Source: Ktedonosporobacter rubrisoli (GTDB lineage: Bacteria; Chloroflexota; Ktedonobacteria; Ktedonobacterales; Ktedonobacteraceae). Taken from it: 64,000 nucleotides of DNA. The position numbers and the translations under genes were made by a program. Positions within the stretch are counted from its first letter, which is position 1; each line of letters starts with the position of its first letter. This document shows, piece by piece, positions 1 through 10,030 of this stretch. The stretch lies in assembly GCF_004208415.1 (NCBI RefSeq), contig NZ_CP035758.1, positions 1,426,001 through 1,490,000 on the forward strand, in the 5' to 3' direction. The notes beneath the pieces are model-generated. The model worked only from the letters and a program-made list of their open reading frames with translations. It was not told where the DNA came from and did not search any database.

Positions 1-1131
1 TCAGGGAAGGAGATTTCCATTTCTTCAGGAAAGAGGCACAGACTGAAAAAGGGATGGGCGACTGAGCTATCTGACCAATCGAAAAATAGTGGCCTCTGTT
101 CAACCCAGGCCACGTTCGCAGGGCCGAAATCACCATGTTCCAATGCGTAGGGGATCTGATAGGTTTTCAACTCCTGGCAAAGGTTCAGAAAGTGTGACAG
201 ATGAGGGCGCAACGCAGCAATCTCTGAGTTGGTGAGACCTTTGCCCCCGACAAAGAGGGTCTCAGTGTCAGCCAGCAAGGCTCTGATATCCTCTATCAAG
301 TCATCAAGCGTACGAGTAGGGCATCCCATTGCAATCAGAGAATCTGCGTGCGTTACCGTCTCTCGCTGAAGCATGGCGAAGGTATGCACTGCCTCTTCCC
401 ACCAGGCAAAGATCCCTCGTTCGCCGAGTTTCGGCCCACCGAAATTGCGCAGCAGTAAGAGGCTCTGTTGGCGATTCACCGCAAGCACCGAAGGAGCGTG
501 GGAAGGCCAGTGGACATCCAAATGTTGAGTCAGTGGAAGTTCGTGGGCAAACATGGCTGGAACGGCTTTGCAATAGACCTGTCCATATGTGGTTGCTACT
601 CGCAAGAGGCACGAACGCTCCCAGGTACGGACCTGTTGCACTGCCTCACTTACCTCAATAGCCTGTCCCTGAAGTATCTCGACAATCCAACGTGCCGTTT
701 CATCAAACCAACCAGTTCGCGCCCAAGCGCGTCGAGTTGTCGGAATGCCCTCCATTTGTTCTGTGAACCAAGCCTCAAGCACTGCTCTTTGCATCTGATG
801 GGTCAGCGGGAGTGTCTTGAACTCAGAGAATCCAATCCAAGAACCATTGACAGGAGGGCGCCATTGCGCATCTCGGTTCTCAAATTCATAGACTCTGATA
901 AAATGTCCGCTTCCCGTATCTTGGTTGATGAACAAACAGCGCAAGGTAATGACGCGCAGCGCCAGCAGGTCTTGAATGGTTTGATTGATATGATCGCAGG
1001 TTTGCCAAAAGTGGCGTTCTGTCGTCTGCCAACAAGGGAGGGACCATCCGTTTTCGGTATGCAGCAGGAGCACGGCAGGCTGTGTTCTGTGAGGAATCAC
1101 AGCATAATACTCATAGGTGGCAGGAAGATTC
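1..1131 (-). CDS. Phosphotransferase (APH/choline kinase-like), 3' end outside window
   Basis: Reading the minus strand from an ATG at 1131 gives an uninterrupted frame of about 377 residues that runs off the left edge. The protein carries the kinase catalytic loop HGDFGPANVAW followed by the metal-binding FDWSD, the hallmark of the aminoglycoside phosphotransferase/choline kinase fold. Such enzymes move the ATP gamma-phosphate to a small hydroxylated molecule; the substrate cannot be read from sequence. The first 120 residues (YAVIPH, TENGWSLP) look like an extra N-terminal domain, possibly Nudix-like. The frame stays open upstream to another ATG at 1265, so the start is uncertain; neither has a strong ribosome binding site. 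A second, unrelated phosphotransferase lies at 3806, beyond the transposase. Confidence 0.75.
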
Positions 1132-1435
1132 ATCGAATGCTTCTCTCTTTCGTCGTTCTCATCATGGCTCGTGTCTGCGAGAGGATGTCTCGCATAGGCA
1201 TCCAAACATACTGCCTTCCTCAACTGAGGCGGCAGCAAAAAACATGCTTCAGATTTCAGAACCATGATGAATCAGGCGAACATGGATGAATCGTACCTCC
1301 AAGAAGATATGCACTCATGAGGAACAAAGACGCTCACACGGACCTACGGTATCACAGCGCTCTTTTCTTTGTCAACAGGTGAATGGCTTTCTCGTGCGCG
1401 TGTAACTCATGCTTCAGGTGGAGAACACCGGCCAG
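1132..1435. other. Gap upstream of the phosphotransferase
   Basis: No convincing gene is seen. The phosphotransferase frame continues open to 1265, so part of this gap may be its N-terminus. Confidence 0.4.
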
Positions 1436-1819
1436 CTAGCCGCCATGCTCCTTCTGTTGTACCTGCAGACGTAGGCTCTCGAAGTACTCACGATACCGAG
1501 CCAGTTCTGCCTCCAACTCGGCAATTCTCACATCCTTTTGAACATAGTCGGCAAGGATGGTTGTATGTTGGGTTTCTAGTTCGGCGCAGCGAGCCTGTGC
1601 TTGCCGTAGGCGGGCCACGAGATCAGGCTTTTTGTAGGCCAGGAGGGGATCACATGGTGAAACGGTGTCTGGACATGCTGTTCTGGTGCGCTTGCGTTCA
1701 CGCTTGAGGAAGGTGCTGTGCTGCTGGTACAGAAGTAGTGCCTCTGGATTACGGCGAAAGGAGGCATAGGTCAGACCACATTCCTCGTAGATGGTTCTGG
1801 CAGAAATGGGCTTGCACAC
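1436..1819 (-). CDS. Small HTH/coiled-coil protein resembling Tn554-type TnpC accessory proteins
   Basis: This 127-aa protein has an N-terminal helix-turn-helix-like stretch (ISARTIYEECGLTYASFRRN) and a C-terminal heptad-rich coiled coil (RLRQAQARCAELE, RIAELEAELARYREYFESL). The arrangement resembles the short third protein of Tn554-family transposons (DUF6262-like), which assists two recombinases. No intact recombinase is present. Just upstream on the same strand lies sequence that is duplicated, inverted, near 5.1 kb, so this looks like a left-over piece of an element. GTG start. Assignment rests on architecture and weak motif similarity. Confidence 0.45.
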   Translation of the reverse strand: MCKPISARTIYEECGLTYASFRRNPEALLLYQQHSTFLKRERKRTRTACPDTVSPCDPLLAYKKPDLVARLRQAQARCAELETQHTTILADYVQKDVRIAELEAELARYREYFESLRLQVQQKEHGG

Positions 1820-1876
1820 CTCGGCGAGGAGGGCTTACATATCTTGGCAGCCACGATGACCAATAGACTTCTGGAG
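1818..1876 (-). repeat. Inverted remnant A (partner at 5073-5130)
   Basis: On the minus strand this stretch is nearly the same as the plus strand at 5073-5130 (about 6 differences and one indel over 58-59 bases). It lies directly upstream of the Tn554-like small ORF, so both copies probably derive from the recombinase/TnpC junction of such an element. The pair faces in opposite directions around the DDE transposase and phosphotransferase. Confidence 0.7.
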
Positions 1877-2023
1877 CCATCCGAGAGGTAAAATTGTCCT
1901 ACGTTGTGGCGAAATGCTTGTCATGGTCGGCCTTTTCCCGTAGCATAACAAGAAGATCATCGAGAGGGCAAAGGATGGCTCCAGTCTCGTCTCCTTTGCC
2001 GATCATGCGCGGGAGTTGCAGGA

Positions 2024-3802
2024 ATGCCACAAGCCAAGCGAGAACGCCGAGAGCGGACGGATAACTACCATCTGCTCAAACAATGGTGTCGAACTCCAGA
2101 ACAACGTTTGTATGAAGGAATTAAACCAGTAGTGCTATTCGGCACTCTACCAACAGAACGGGCAGAAGAAACGGGCTTGGCGGCACGGAGCCTGGGCCGT
2201 GCTGCTGACGCCTTTGATACACACGGTATCATTAGCCTCTTCCGGCCCACGAAAGAGCAGCGCGAGGACCACCATCGCTCGCTTCCCGTTGCCATGCGTC
2301 AACTGATCGTCGATCTGAAAGCTGAGTACGCTGATTTCACGGATAGAGAGATCGCCGCGATTTGCGCGATCCAATTTAACGGGCGTCGGCCCTCGCATCA
2401 TACTGTCAAAGCCGTGCTCACGTATGGCCCTCCGCCCCAGCGGACAGGGCGGCAATTCGCCCGCTATGCGGAGATTGTTACCCCCCAGGAGCGCCGTCAG
2501 GCCGTGATTCGCCTCCACGCACAAGGCTGGAGCATCTCGACAATTGCACGCGATTTAGACGTCTCTCGCCCCACCATTTACGATATTCTCAAACGATGGG
2601 TCGAGGAAGGCGTATTGGGGTTGGCTGACAAGCCCCATGTTAATACCAGCAAACCAGGCGTAGACTTACCCACACGCAATCTCATTCGCAAAAAGCAAGA
2701 AGAGAATCCCCTGCTTGGCGAATTCAGAATGTATGCCGCGCTCAAGCAGTTAGGCATTTCCTGCTCTCCTCGCACTTGTGGGCGGATCATGGCGGAGAAT
2801 CGTCGGTTCTATGGGATCAAGCCGAAGCCAGGGGAACCGCATAAACCCAAGCCCCATCCATTCAAGTCGCTGATTCGTCATGAGCGCTGGTGCTTGGATA
2901 TCCGCTACCTTGAAAAGCATCGCATTCCCGAGATCAAAGGCTCGTTTTACGTGATCACAATCATGGATGCCTTCTCGCGAGCCATTCGATCCCGCGATAT
3001 CTTTCAAAGCCAGGATCTCTCTTGTGTGTTGATTGTGCTCTATGCCGCGATTGAGCGGTTTGGTGCTCCGAAAAAACTCATCACCGATAACGGTGGAGTA
3101 TTTCGGGCAAAGCAGTTACTCGTGATTTGTGAAGCTCTGAATATTGAGAAGGAATATATCCATAAGCGTCAAAGCTGGCAAAATCTTGTGGAAACCCACT
3201 TCAACGTGATGAGAAGGATGAGTCAGGTGCATTTTGAACAGATCACGAGTTGGCAAGGTGCAAAACTCGCCCATGAGCGTTTTGTCACTAACTACAATGT
3301 TCAGCCGCGACTTCGCGCACCGCAAGCGAGACGACCATCGGATGCCGCCTGCGGAGGTGCTGGGAGAGGAGACCGAGAAACTGCGCACAAGAGAGCAGTT
3401 GCATCGCATTTTTTACGCAACCCGACATCTGCGGCGCTTAGATCGGCTCGGCTACGCGCACTTTCGGCGCTGGAAGCTGTATGGGGAAGGAACACTGGCT
3501 CGCCATCCTGCGGTCATTTGGGTCCATGGGAATGCACTCACCGTAGAATACCGAGAGACACCTTTGGCCCAGTATACGGTTCGCTATCAACCAGATAAAA
3601 CCCACTTCAAGACGGTTCCAGAGGCGAAACGCTTTGAAACGCCCTACCGTTCTCCACAAGGACAATTCTGGGAATTAGACGACACCCTTTGGCAGCTTGC
3701 AAAGACTATGCGCCCCGCAGGAAACGCACGGAAAGGCCGAAGCCGATCCAGTTGTCTTTGTTGGAAGACGCGAAAGTCAGAGACGAGAAGGAAGAGGAGT
3801 AA
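2024..3802 (+). pseudogene. DDE (rve/IS481-like) transposase, two frameshifts
   Basis: The N-terminal part carries tandem HTH motifs (for example WSISTIARDLDVSRPTIYDI), followed by an integrase core with the acidic residues in CLDIRYLE, ITDNGGVF and NLVETHFN. The reading frame leaves register near 3305-3312, just after FVTNYNVQ. The family tail (FAHRKRDDHR, LHRIFYATRHLRRLDRLGY, YTVRYQPDKTH, FETPYRSPQ) continues in the +1 frame. Near 3700 the C-terminus (YAPRRKRTERPKPIQLSLLE) is back in the original frame and ends at TAA 3800-3802. Reassembled length is about 593 aa, normal for this group. One extra base near 3310 and a compensating change near 3700 explain it, with a stop at 3596-3598 in the original frame. 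Probably inactive, unless these are sequencing errors. Confidence 0.85.
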
Positions 3803-3805
3803 GCC

Positions 3806-4993
3806 GTGAGCCTTTCAGACACCTTCCTCCAACGGGTCACACACCTGTTGAGTACATCTGTGGGAACCCGCGTCCGCCTGGTGAAGACAGAGCCCATCAC
3901 CGAGGGTTGGTCGGCCCAGTTCGGGATGACGTCCCCTTGGCCTTGGGTGGCTCGATGCACCATCGCTGCCGAGACTGCTCTCCTGCCTGCTTCAGTCATT
4001 GTCAAAGCTCGCCATCCGGCAAAACATTTCCGCAGCGAATCCGAGCGGTTCCACAACGAAGCTGTCGCTTTGGATTTCTTAACCAGGATCGAGAGTGAAG
4101 CTTGCCCACGCCTCCTTGCGGCTTCCCATGAGGAGGGGATACTCATTCTGGAGGACCTGGGGACTGGCCCAGCTCTGGAAGATCTGCTCGTGGGTCATGA
4201 TGCTTGGAGGGCTGAGCAAGGGCTGATCGCCTTTGCGACAATTTTGGGGCAGATGCATGCAACGACCATTGGTCATGCCGCGTCGTACTATCACGTGAGG
4301 AACAGATTTGGTCTGGTTGATCCTGCTTTTGATCGAGTCAGCATCCTTGGCATTGATATTCGCGGGGCATTTCGACGGCTCCAAGAGATCACTGCCTCTC
4401 GTCCCTACCTCCCTCCGAGTGTGGGTGCCGAGGAAGATGTCGATGAGCTCCTTCGTCTCCTGGCTGAGCCCGGCCCCTATCTCGCGTTCTCCAATGGAGA
4501 CACCAGCCCTGCGAACTGCCGATGGTCCGAAAATGGCCTCCGGTTTCTCGACTTTGAGCACGCATGCTTTCGCCATGCGTTGCTCGACGTTGCCGCTCTT
4601 CGTTTCCCCTTTCCAGGTTGTCCCTGCTGGTCGCATGTGCCTGAAGAGATTCTCCAAAGGGCTCTCGACGCCTACAAAGAGCGCATGGGTCGCTCCTGCC
4701 CCGAAGTGCTCGATCCCAACAGATACTCGAAGGGGTTAACAGCGGCGTGTGCGGCCTGGACGATTGTACGCGCCACCCGGCTGCCCAAGCTGGAAGAGAT
4801 CGACGAACCCCAGCCAATGGGGTTCTCACGGCGAGGGCAACTCCTGGACACGATCTCTACCACCGTGACCTGTTCGCAGCAATCCCGCAGCTTGCAGTCC
4901 CTCGCTGCCTGGCTCACCGATGTACGTCAGGCCCTGCGTCTCCGGTGGCCCTATCTTCCTCTCACGCAACCCGTCTATCCCGCTTTCCATTGA
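3806..4993 (+). CDS. Phosphotransferase family protein (APH/EcKinase-like)
   Basis: The 395-aa protein has a kinase-like N lobe with a conserved acidic residue in HNEAVALDFL, the catalytic loop SNGDTSPANCRW (about residue 230) and the metal-binding LDFEHACF about 15 residues later, as in aminoglycoside phosphotransferase and related kinases. Substrate unknown. GTG start at 3806 with GAGGAG at 3794-3799; that site lies inside the last codons of the transposase frame, and only three bases separate the transposase stop from this start. The gene may therefore have travelled with the element as a passenger, or be translationally coupled to it. Confidence 0.75.
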   Translation: MSLSDTFLQRVTHLLSTSVGTRVRLVKTEPITEGWSAQFGMTSPWPWVARCTIAAETALLPASVIVKARHPAKHFRSESERFHNEAVALDFLTRIESEACPRLLAASHEEGILILEDLGTGPALEDLLVGHDAWRAEQGLIAFATILGQMHATTIGHAASYYHVRNRFGLVDPAFDRVSILGIDIRGAFRRLQEITASRPYLPPSVGAEEDVDELLRLLAEPGPYLAFSNGDTSPANCRWSENGLRFLDFEHACFRHALLDVAALRFPFPGCPCWSHVPEEILQRALDAYKERMGRSCPEVLDPNRYSKGLTAACAAWTIVRATRLPKLEEIDEPQPMGFSRRGQLLDTISTTVTCSQQSRSLQSLAAWLTDVRQALRLRWPYLPLTQPVYPAFH

Positions 4994-5072
4994 AGGTTCA
5001 TTTTGGGGAGCAAGGGATACTTGCCGTCGTCAAACCTTGTGTGAATTGGTGGTTGCTCGTGCCCTGAAATAG

Positions 5073-5130
5073 CTCCAGAAGCCTATTGGTCATCGTGGCT
5101 GCCAGGATTTGTAACCCTCCTCGGCGAGGT
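5073..5130 (+). repeat. Inverted remnant B (partner at 1818-1876)
   Basis: Plus-strand counterpart of remnant A. It sits in the 339-base gap between the phosphotransferase and the P-loop kinase; no other feature is evident there. Confidence 0.7.
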
Positions 5131-5332
5131 CTGGTTGGCAGCGCCAGCAGAGAGGGCCACCTTTCCTCTCCTCCGCGCATTCGTGCTCGATGCCATGACG
5201 AGGAGTTAGCAATCAATGTTTCTAGCTGTTAGCAGTCAACTCTATCTATTGCTTGACTGCCTCTGCTGTTCATGCTACTCTGCTGAGAGTAACCTCATAG
5301 TTAGTGCAAAAAACAAGCAAGGAGTGCGAATT

Positions 5333-6355
5333 GTGCGGAACACACACCTGATTTTCTTCGAGGGGTTACCGGGGTCAGGCAAGTCAACAATGGCCCATTT
5401 CATTGCGCGACAACTCAAGCATGCCGCTATCTGCTCTACCTGGTATTACGAGGTCAACAAGTGGCATCCGCTCACCCCTTTTCATGACATGACTTCATTC
5501 CTCCAATTCCGCGCTCTGGCTCAAGCTACACAGTTTCACATGATCTTCGACCGGTATCTAGAGCGATGGCGATCATTTGCTGATCAGCTTCAGCAGACAG
5601 GAGAGGTTGCACTCGCCGACAGTGGCCTCTTCGGCTCTCTCACCTGGATGCTCTTTTCTACTCTGATGCCCGAAACAGAGTTTCATCGCTATCTTGAACA
5701 GGTCCACGAGATCATCGCTGCGCTCGATCCTTGCCTGATCTATCTCTCTCAAGAGGATGCTCTGACCTCTCTCAAGCGTTGGCTTACGAGACAAGGCGGG
5801 GAAGCAGAGAAGAATGCGATTGAGTCAAAAACGGCATCCCCTTATGGCAAGCAGCACCATCTCACGGGCTTTGACGGACTCCTCCACTACTGGGAGGATT
5901 ACCAGCGACTCATCTACAGAGCGTTCTTGCATTTTCCTGGTCGCAAGATCGAGATCGACACCACAGCCAGCAACAGGCTCCATTCCCAGCAACAAGCCGC
6001 CGATTTCCTGGATGTGCCACTCACTCATGATCTCAGCCTTTCACAGAAGGATTTGCAGCGTTTCGTCGGGTCCTATCGGAGCCTCGATCATGAAGAGGTC
6101 TGCGTCGTGGAATATGGGAATGGGCTGCTCTCCCTGAGAGGTCCCATTGTTGTTTGGCAACACACAAGACTCATTCCAATGGACTTGACAACCTTTGAGG
6201 TAGAATCGCTCCCCTTTGTCGTCAGCTTCGTCACAGACGGACAAGGGCGAGTGAAACGGTTGGTGATGAATGGACCGGAACAATTTCTTCATACGGTCAA
6301 TCACGTCTATCATCTGATAGAACCAGCGGAACGGAAAGAGATTGCCGTCTCGTGA
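5333..6355 (+). CDS. P-loop kinase/ATPase with a C-terminal beta-rich domain
   Basis: The protein opens with a Walker A motif (FFEGLPGSGKST) and has the spacing of thymidylate-kinase-like or small-molecule kinases (LADSGLFGSLTWML near residue 95, CLIYLSQ as a Walker B-like strand). About 100 C-terminal residues, from KDLQRFVGSYRS on, look like a separate beta-strand domain of the kind found at the end of beta-lactamase-like hydrolases. The open frame begins at 5216, but a GTG at 5333 is preceded by AAGGAG at 5319-5324 and places the P-loop at residue 11, so this start is preferred. Substrate unknown. Confidence 0.7.
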   Translation: MRNTHLIFFEGLPGSGKSTMAHFIARQLKHAAICSTWYYEVNKWHPLTPFHDMTSFLQFRALAQATQFHMIFDRYLERWRSFADQLQQTGEVALADSGLFGSLTWMLFSTLMPETEFHRYLEQVHEIIAALDPCLIYLSQEDALTSLKRWLTRQGGEAEKNAIESKTASPYGKQHHLTGFDGLLHYWEDYQRLIYRAFLHFPGRKIEIDTTASNRLHSQQQAADFLDVPLTHDLSLSQKDLQRFVGSYRSLDHEEVCVVEYGNGLLSLRGPIVVWQHTRLIPMDLTTFEVESLPFVVSFVTDGQGRVKRLVMNGPEQFLHTVNHVYHLIEPAERKEIAVS

Positions 6356-6688
6356 AGCTGACGCGAATCCTTGAGCCAACGCTCAATGTGTGATGAAACT
6401 AAAGAGAAGCAGAATATGCACGACTCGATTACCAAATGAGATAGAAGCTTGCTTGGTAGTAAACGTTGAGAGGAGACAATTGGTACCTACCCACTTTGAA
6501 AGGCACATCTGGGCGGTACCATATTGAAGAGTAGAAGTGTTTTACTGATGGGCTGCAATCCACATAACCTCTCTGGTGTGTAATTTGCAGGGTAGCGTGA
6601 GGGAAATATGTTCATTGGTTGCGCAGAGCAGAAGCGCTGTCGTGGGAAGTTGGAGAGAAGTGATCCCCTCTCTCCATTCTCGTCGTGT
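6356..6688. other. Intergenic, convergent genes
   Basis: Lies between the P-loop kinase (plus) and the epoxide hydrolase (minus). No gene or clear terminator hairpin seen. Confidence 0.4.
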
Positions 6689-7876
6689 CTAAGAGCGTTC
6701 ACGTAGCATCTCAAAGTAGGTCCGAATGTCGTTGATGAGGAGGTCGGGAGCAGTCTGGGTGGCAAAATGGTTGCCTCGGTCATAGAAATTCCAGGAGACG
6801 ATATTTTTGTGATCGCGCTCTGCAAAGAGTCGGATCGACTGATAGACATCAGCAAAATTAGCCAATCCCAGTGGGATGGTGGTTGGTTCCGTTGGCACAT
6901 GCTCGCTATGGGCATCCTCATAGTAAGAGCGTGCTGAAGATGCTGCTGTATTCGTGAGCCAGTAGATCATGACATTGGTGAGAATATAATCGTCACTCAC
7001 CTCATCTCCATAGATCTGATAGTTCCAGGCAAGTTGGCCCACTGGCGAGTCGGCCAGGGCGTGGGCCAGGGTCTGAGGGACAGTGGACTGCAACTGACCG
7101 TACACTCCCTTATTTTCCGCCCACCATTGAAATTTTTGCCATTGTTCTTTTTCCTTCTCGGAAAGAGCTTCCATCTCAGTCGGATCGCCTGAAGGCAGAG
7201 AGAAAATTTCAGTGACATGCACACCAATGACGTGCTCAGGATCGTAGCGACCCACCTCTGGAGAAATCACAGAGCCTGCATCAGATCCCGCCGCACCATA
7301 GCGGTCATAGCCCAGGCGGCGCATCAGCTCAGCCCAGGCGTGGGCAATGCGGTAACTCCCCCAGCCTCTCTCTCGTGTAGGACCAGAGAACCCATAGCCG
7401 GGAATCGAGGGGATAACCAGGTGGAAAGCCTGGGTCTGCTTGCCTCCATGAGAGCGGGGATCGGTGAGTGGATCAAGCAGATCGAGGTAATCGAATACTG
7501 AGGTGGGCCAACCGTGGGTCAGGATCAGCGGCAAAGCGTCATCGACAGTGGAGCGCACATGCAGGAAATGAATGTTTTCTCCATCGATGGTGGTGGTGAA
7601 CTGTGGATAGGCATTGAGCTTCGCTTCCCAGACCCGCCAGTCATACCCTTGCTGCCAGTACTTGACCAACCTTTTGAGAGACGCGAGGGGGACACCATAC
7701 TTGGAATCTCCATCAGGCAGTTCGTTGGCCCAGCGAACATGGGAAAGACGCAGCTGAAGATCATCTAAGTCTGCTTGCGGGATAGCAATGGTATATGGTG
7801 ATAGCAAAATTGGGTTCTCCTTGCGTAAAAGACTCTTTCGCATCTCGATGTCATCCACCGAGGACACCATGATCAT
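6689..7876 (-). CDS. Epoxide hydrolase family protein (EHN domain plus alpha/beta hydrolase)
   Basis: The N-terminus matches the epoxide hydrolase N-terminal region (IAIPQADLDDLQLRL, VRWANELPDG, LVKYWQQGYDWR). The hydrolase core has the oxyanion motif LTHGWPTSVFDYLDLLDPL, the nucleophile elbow AAGSDAGSV with Asp in the nucleophile position, and a C-terminal YDRGNHFATQTAPDLLINDI with the catalytic His. The reaction would be hydrolysis of an epoxide to a diol in the cytoplasm. Start is uncertain: ATG at 7876, 7870 and 7843 are all in frame without a strong ribosome binding site, and the frame is open further upstream. The nearest homologue type starts shortly before IAIPQ. Confidence 0.85.
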   Translation of the reverse strand: MIMVSSVDDIEMRKSLLRKENPILLSPYTIAIPQADLDDLQLRLSHVRWANELPDGDSKYGVPLASLKRLVKYWQQGYDWRVWEAKLNAYPQFTTTIDGENIHFLHVRSTVDDALPLILTHGWPTSVFDYLDLLDPLTDPRSHGGKQTQAFHLVIPSIPGYGFSGPTRERGWGSYRIAHAWAELMRRLGYDRYGAAGSDAGSVISPEVGRYDPEHVIGVHVTEIFSLPSGDPTEMEALSEKEKEQWQKFQWWAENKGVYGQLQSTVPQTLAHALADSPVGQLAWNYQIYGDEVSDDYILTNVMIYWLTNTAASSARSYYEDAHSEHVPTEPTTIPLGLANFADVYQSIRLFAERDHKNIVSWNFYDRGNHFATQTAPDLLINDIRTYFEMLRERS

Positions 7877-8333
7877 AGCATGAGAAGGTGCCGCAAGACT
7901 TCTTCTATCTTGCTGTTCTGGCTCGTGCAGAAAAGCACATGCATGCCTCCCATCAGGCCACACGCCCCGGTTTCGCCCGTCTTTCAACAAGGAAATGTGT
8001 GCAAAAAATGGTATGGTCCTTTCATTTTCTCGCAACAGTTACTGTCAATGGTATCCCCCATCATATGAGTCGGTGTCTTCCAGGCCCCTACCAGCAAAGG
8101 CAAGGGGAGCGCTAGAGGCGGTTATCTCTATCATCCGGCCTCGCCTTGATAAGCTTGCACAACGTGACCTACTTCTGTCGGGGGAACTCCTCACGAATCA
8201 GTTTACGTAAACAAGAACACTACTAACAAATCAGCCCGATCATTTTTGGAACGTGATCTCGACCTGTTCTGACTATTTTTCCTCGTCGCCTTGTGCTCGA
8301 CTCCTGACTCTGGTTATACTCAGCGTGAGCAAA

Positions 8334-8468
8334 GAGTGCCAGTTCCAACCAGAAGCTGACGAAAGCTACCACAGCTACACTATGATGGTAGATAGCAAGT
8401 ATCAAGGGAAAGGATATGGAACCGTAGCATTGCGGCTCTATCTGCACCAGCTTTTCCGTTTTGCTTGA
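8334..8468 (+). pseudogene. Remnant of a GNAT acetyltransferase
   Basis: A short frame contains an acetyl-CoA binding motif of GNAT enzymes (MMVDSKYQGKGYGTVALRL) preceded by ADESYHSYT, which fits the polyamine-acetyltransferase subgroup, and stops soon after. Nothing upstream in any frame supplies the rest, so it is a fragment. The surrounding 7877-8658 region otherwise shows no gene. Confidence 0.5.
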
Positions 8469-8658
8469 CTCCGTGAGAATAGCTTGTTGTGAACACTTGC
8501 GATTTACAAGCAAATTACCGCGATATTTCTTTTAAGGAGGGCATTAGGGAGTCTACCCGGGAGAGAAGCCACACATCAGTGCAAGCTTGATGTGCAATTG
8601 CTCACCCGGCTACAAACCCTGGCAAGTCAGGATCATACTGACAAGGAGGAAAGAAACG

Positions 8659-9867
8659 ATGAAAACTGGAGGGTTATCCAGGGAGCGGCTCGTGCGTCTC
8701 CACAGGAGCATGACGGGCTATGTGGAGCGCGGCGAAGTGCCTGGCATCGTCACGCTGGTGAGCCGACACGGCGAGGCCCACGTTGATGCCATGGGACACA
8801 TGTCGCTCGATGCTCCAGACCCAGTGCAACGCGACACGATCTTCCGCATCGCCTCAATGAGCAAGCCCATCACAGCAGCAGCAACGATGATTCTTGTAGA
8901 GGAAGGCAAACTGCGCCTCTCCGATGCAGCCCAGAAATGGTTGCCCGAACTTGCCGACCGCAAGGTACTGCGGCGCATCGACGCCCCACTCGATGAGACG
9001 GTTCCCGCGCAGTGTCCGATCACGGTGCGCGACCTGCTCACCTTTACCATGGGCTAAGGACTGCTGTTGACTCCGAGGGGAGACTACCCGATTCAAAAGG
9101 CTGACAAGGAGCTGCAGATCGGGATGATACCAGGCTCCCAAACCCAGCCAACGCCCGATCCTGATGAGTGGCTACGCCGCCTGGGCTCGCTTCCGCTCAT
9201 GTATCAACCCGGGGAGCGGTGGCTCTACGGAGTAGGGTCCAACGTGTTGGGTGTGCTGATTTCACGCGTCTCTGGTCAGCCGTTTGAAACATTCCTGCGC
9301 GAGCGGCTCTTCGAGCCACTTGGGATGCACGATACCAGCTTTTGCGTGCCGGCTGACAAGCTCGACCGACTGGCAAGCTGCTACTTCCCTAACCCTGCGA
9401 CCGGGACCCTCGAACTCTTTGACGGCATTCAGGATAGCCAGTGGGGCCACCCTCCCACCTTCCCTTCTGGGGCTAATGGGCTGGTCTCAACCCTCGACGA
9501 CTACCTGGCTTTTGGACAAATGATGCTCTCCGGGGGCAAACATGGTAGCGAACGCATCCTTTCGCGGCTCTCGGTCGAGGTGATGACCACCGACCAGTTG
9601 ACGCCCGCACAGAAAGCTGTCTCCAGCTTTCCTCCGATTTCCGGCTTCTTCGAGACGAATGGCTGGGGATTTGGAGTCTCGGTGGTAACCAGGCGGGACG
9701 ATCTGGCCGCGGTTCCAGGCCGCTACGGCTGGGATGGCGGCTATGGCACCTCCTGGTTTTGTGATCCCAAAGAGGATCTGGTTGGCATTGTCCTCACCCA
9801 GAGCCTCTACCCGCTCGACCTCTTCCGCGATTTCTGGACCCTGGCCTACCAGGCCATCGACGATTGA
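8659..9867 (+). pseudogene. Serine hydrolase (class C beta-lactamase-like), interrupted by in-frame stop
   Basis: The frame encodes a beta-lactamase-fold serine hydrolase: SMSK (S66-K69) as the SxxK motif, YGVGSN as the YxN motif, and WDGGYGT near the end in the KTG position. An ochre codon at 9055-9057 falls between LTFTMG and GLLLTPRGDYPI, in a segment continuous in the family; both halves are in the same frame, so a single substitution such as TAC or TTC to TAA would explain it. Start at 8659 is preceded by AAGGAGGAAAG. The second half has no good ribosome binding site, so a separate product is unlikely. Substrate could be an ester or peptide as well as a beta-lactam. Confidence 0.85.
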
Positions 9868-10030
9868 AGCAATGGGTTCGGCTCTCTCCGTTCAACCTGC
9901 TGGAAGGCGAGCTGCCTCTGAGAGAAGCGATGCATCTGTGCATGAGACGGAGAAGCCAGGTCCCTGCTTCTCGCTCTCATGTTCGATGCACAGATGATCA
10001 ACTGGCGGCAATCTCCCCTCTTGCCTTTGC

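Noticed and set aside
468..1289. 273-codon plus-strand open frame
   Set aside because: It lies opposite the phosphotransferase frame, which shows kinase motifs; the plus-strand product has no family features.
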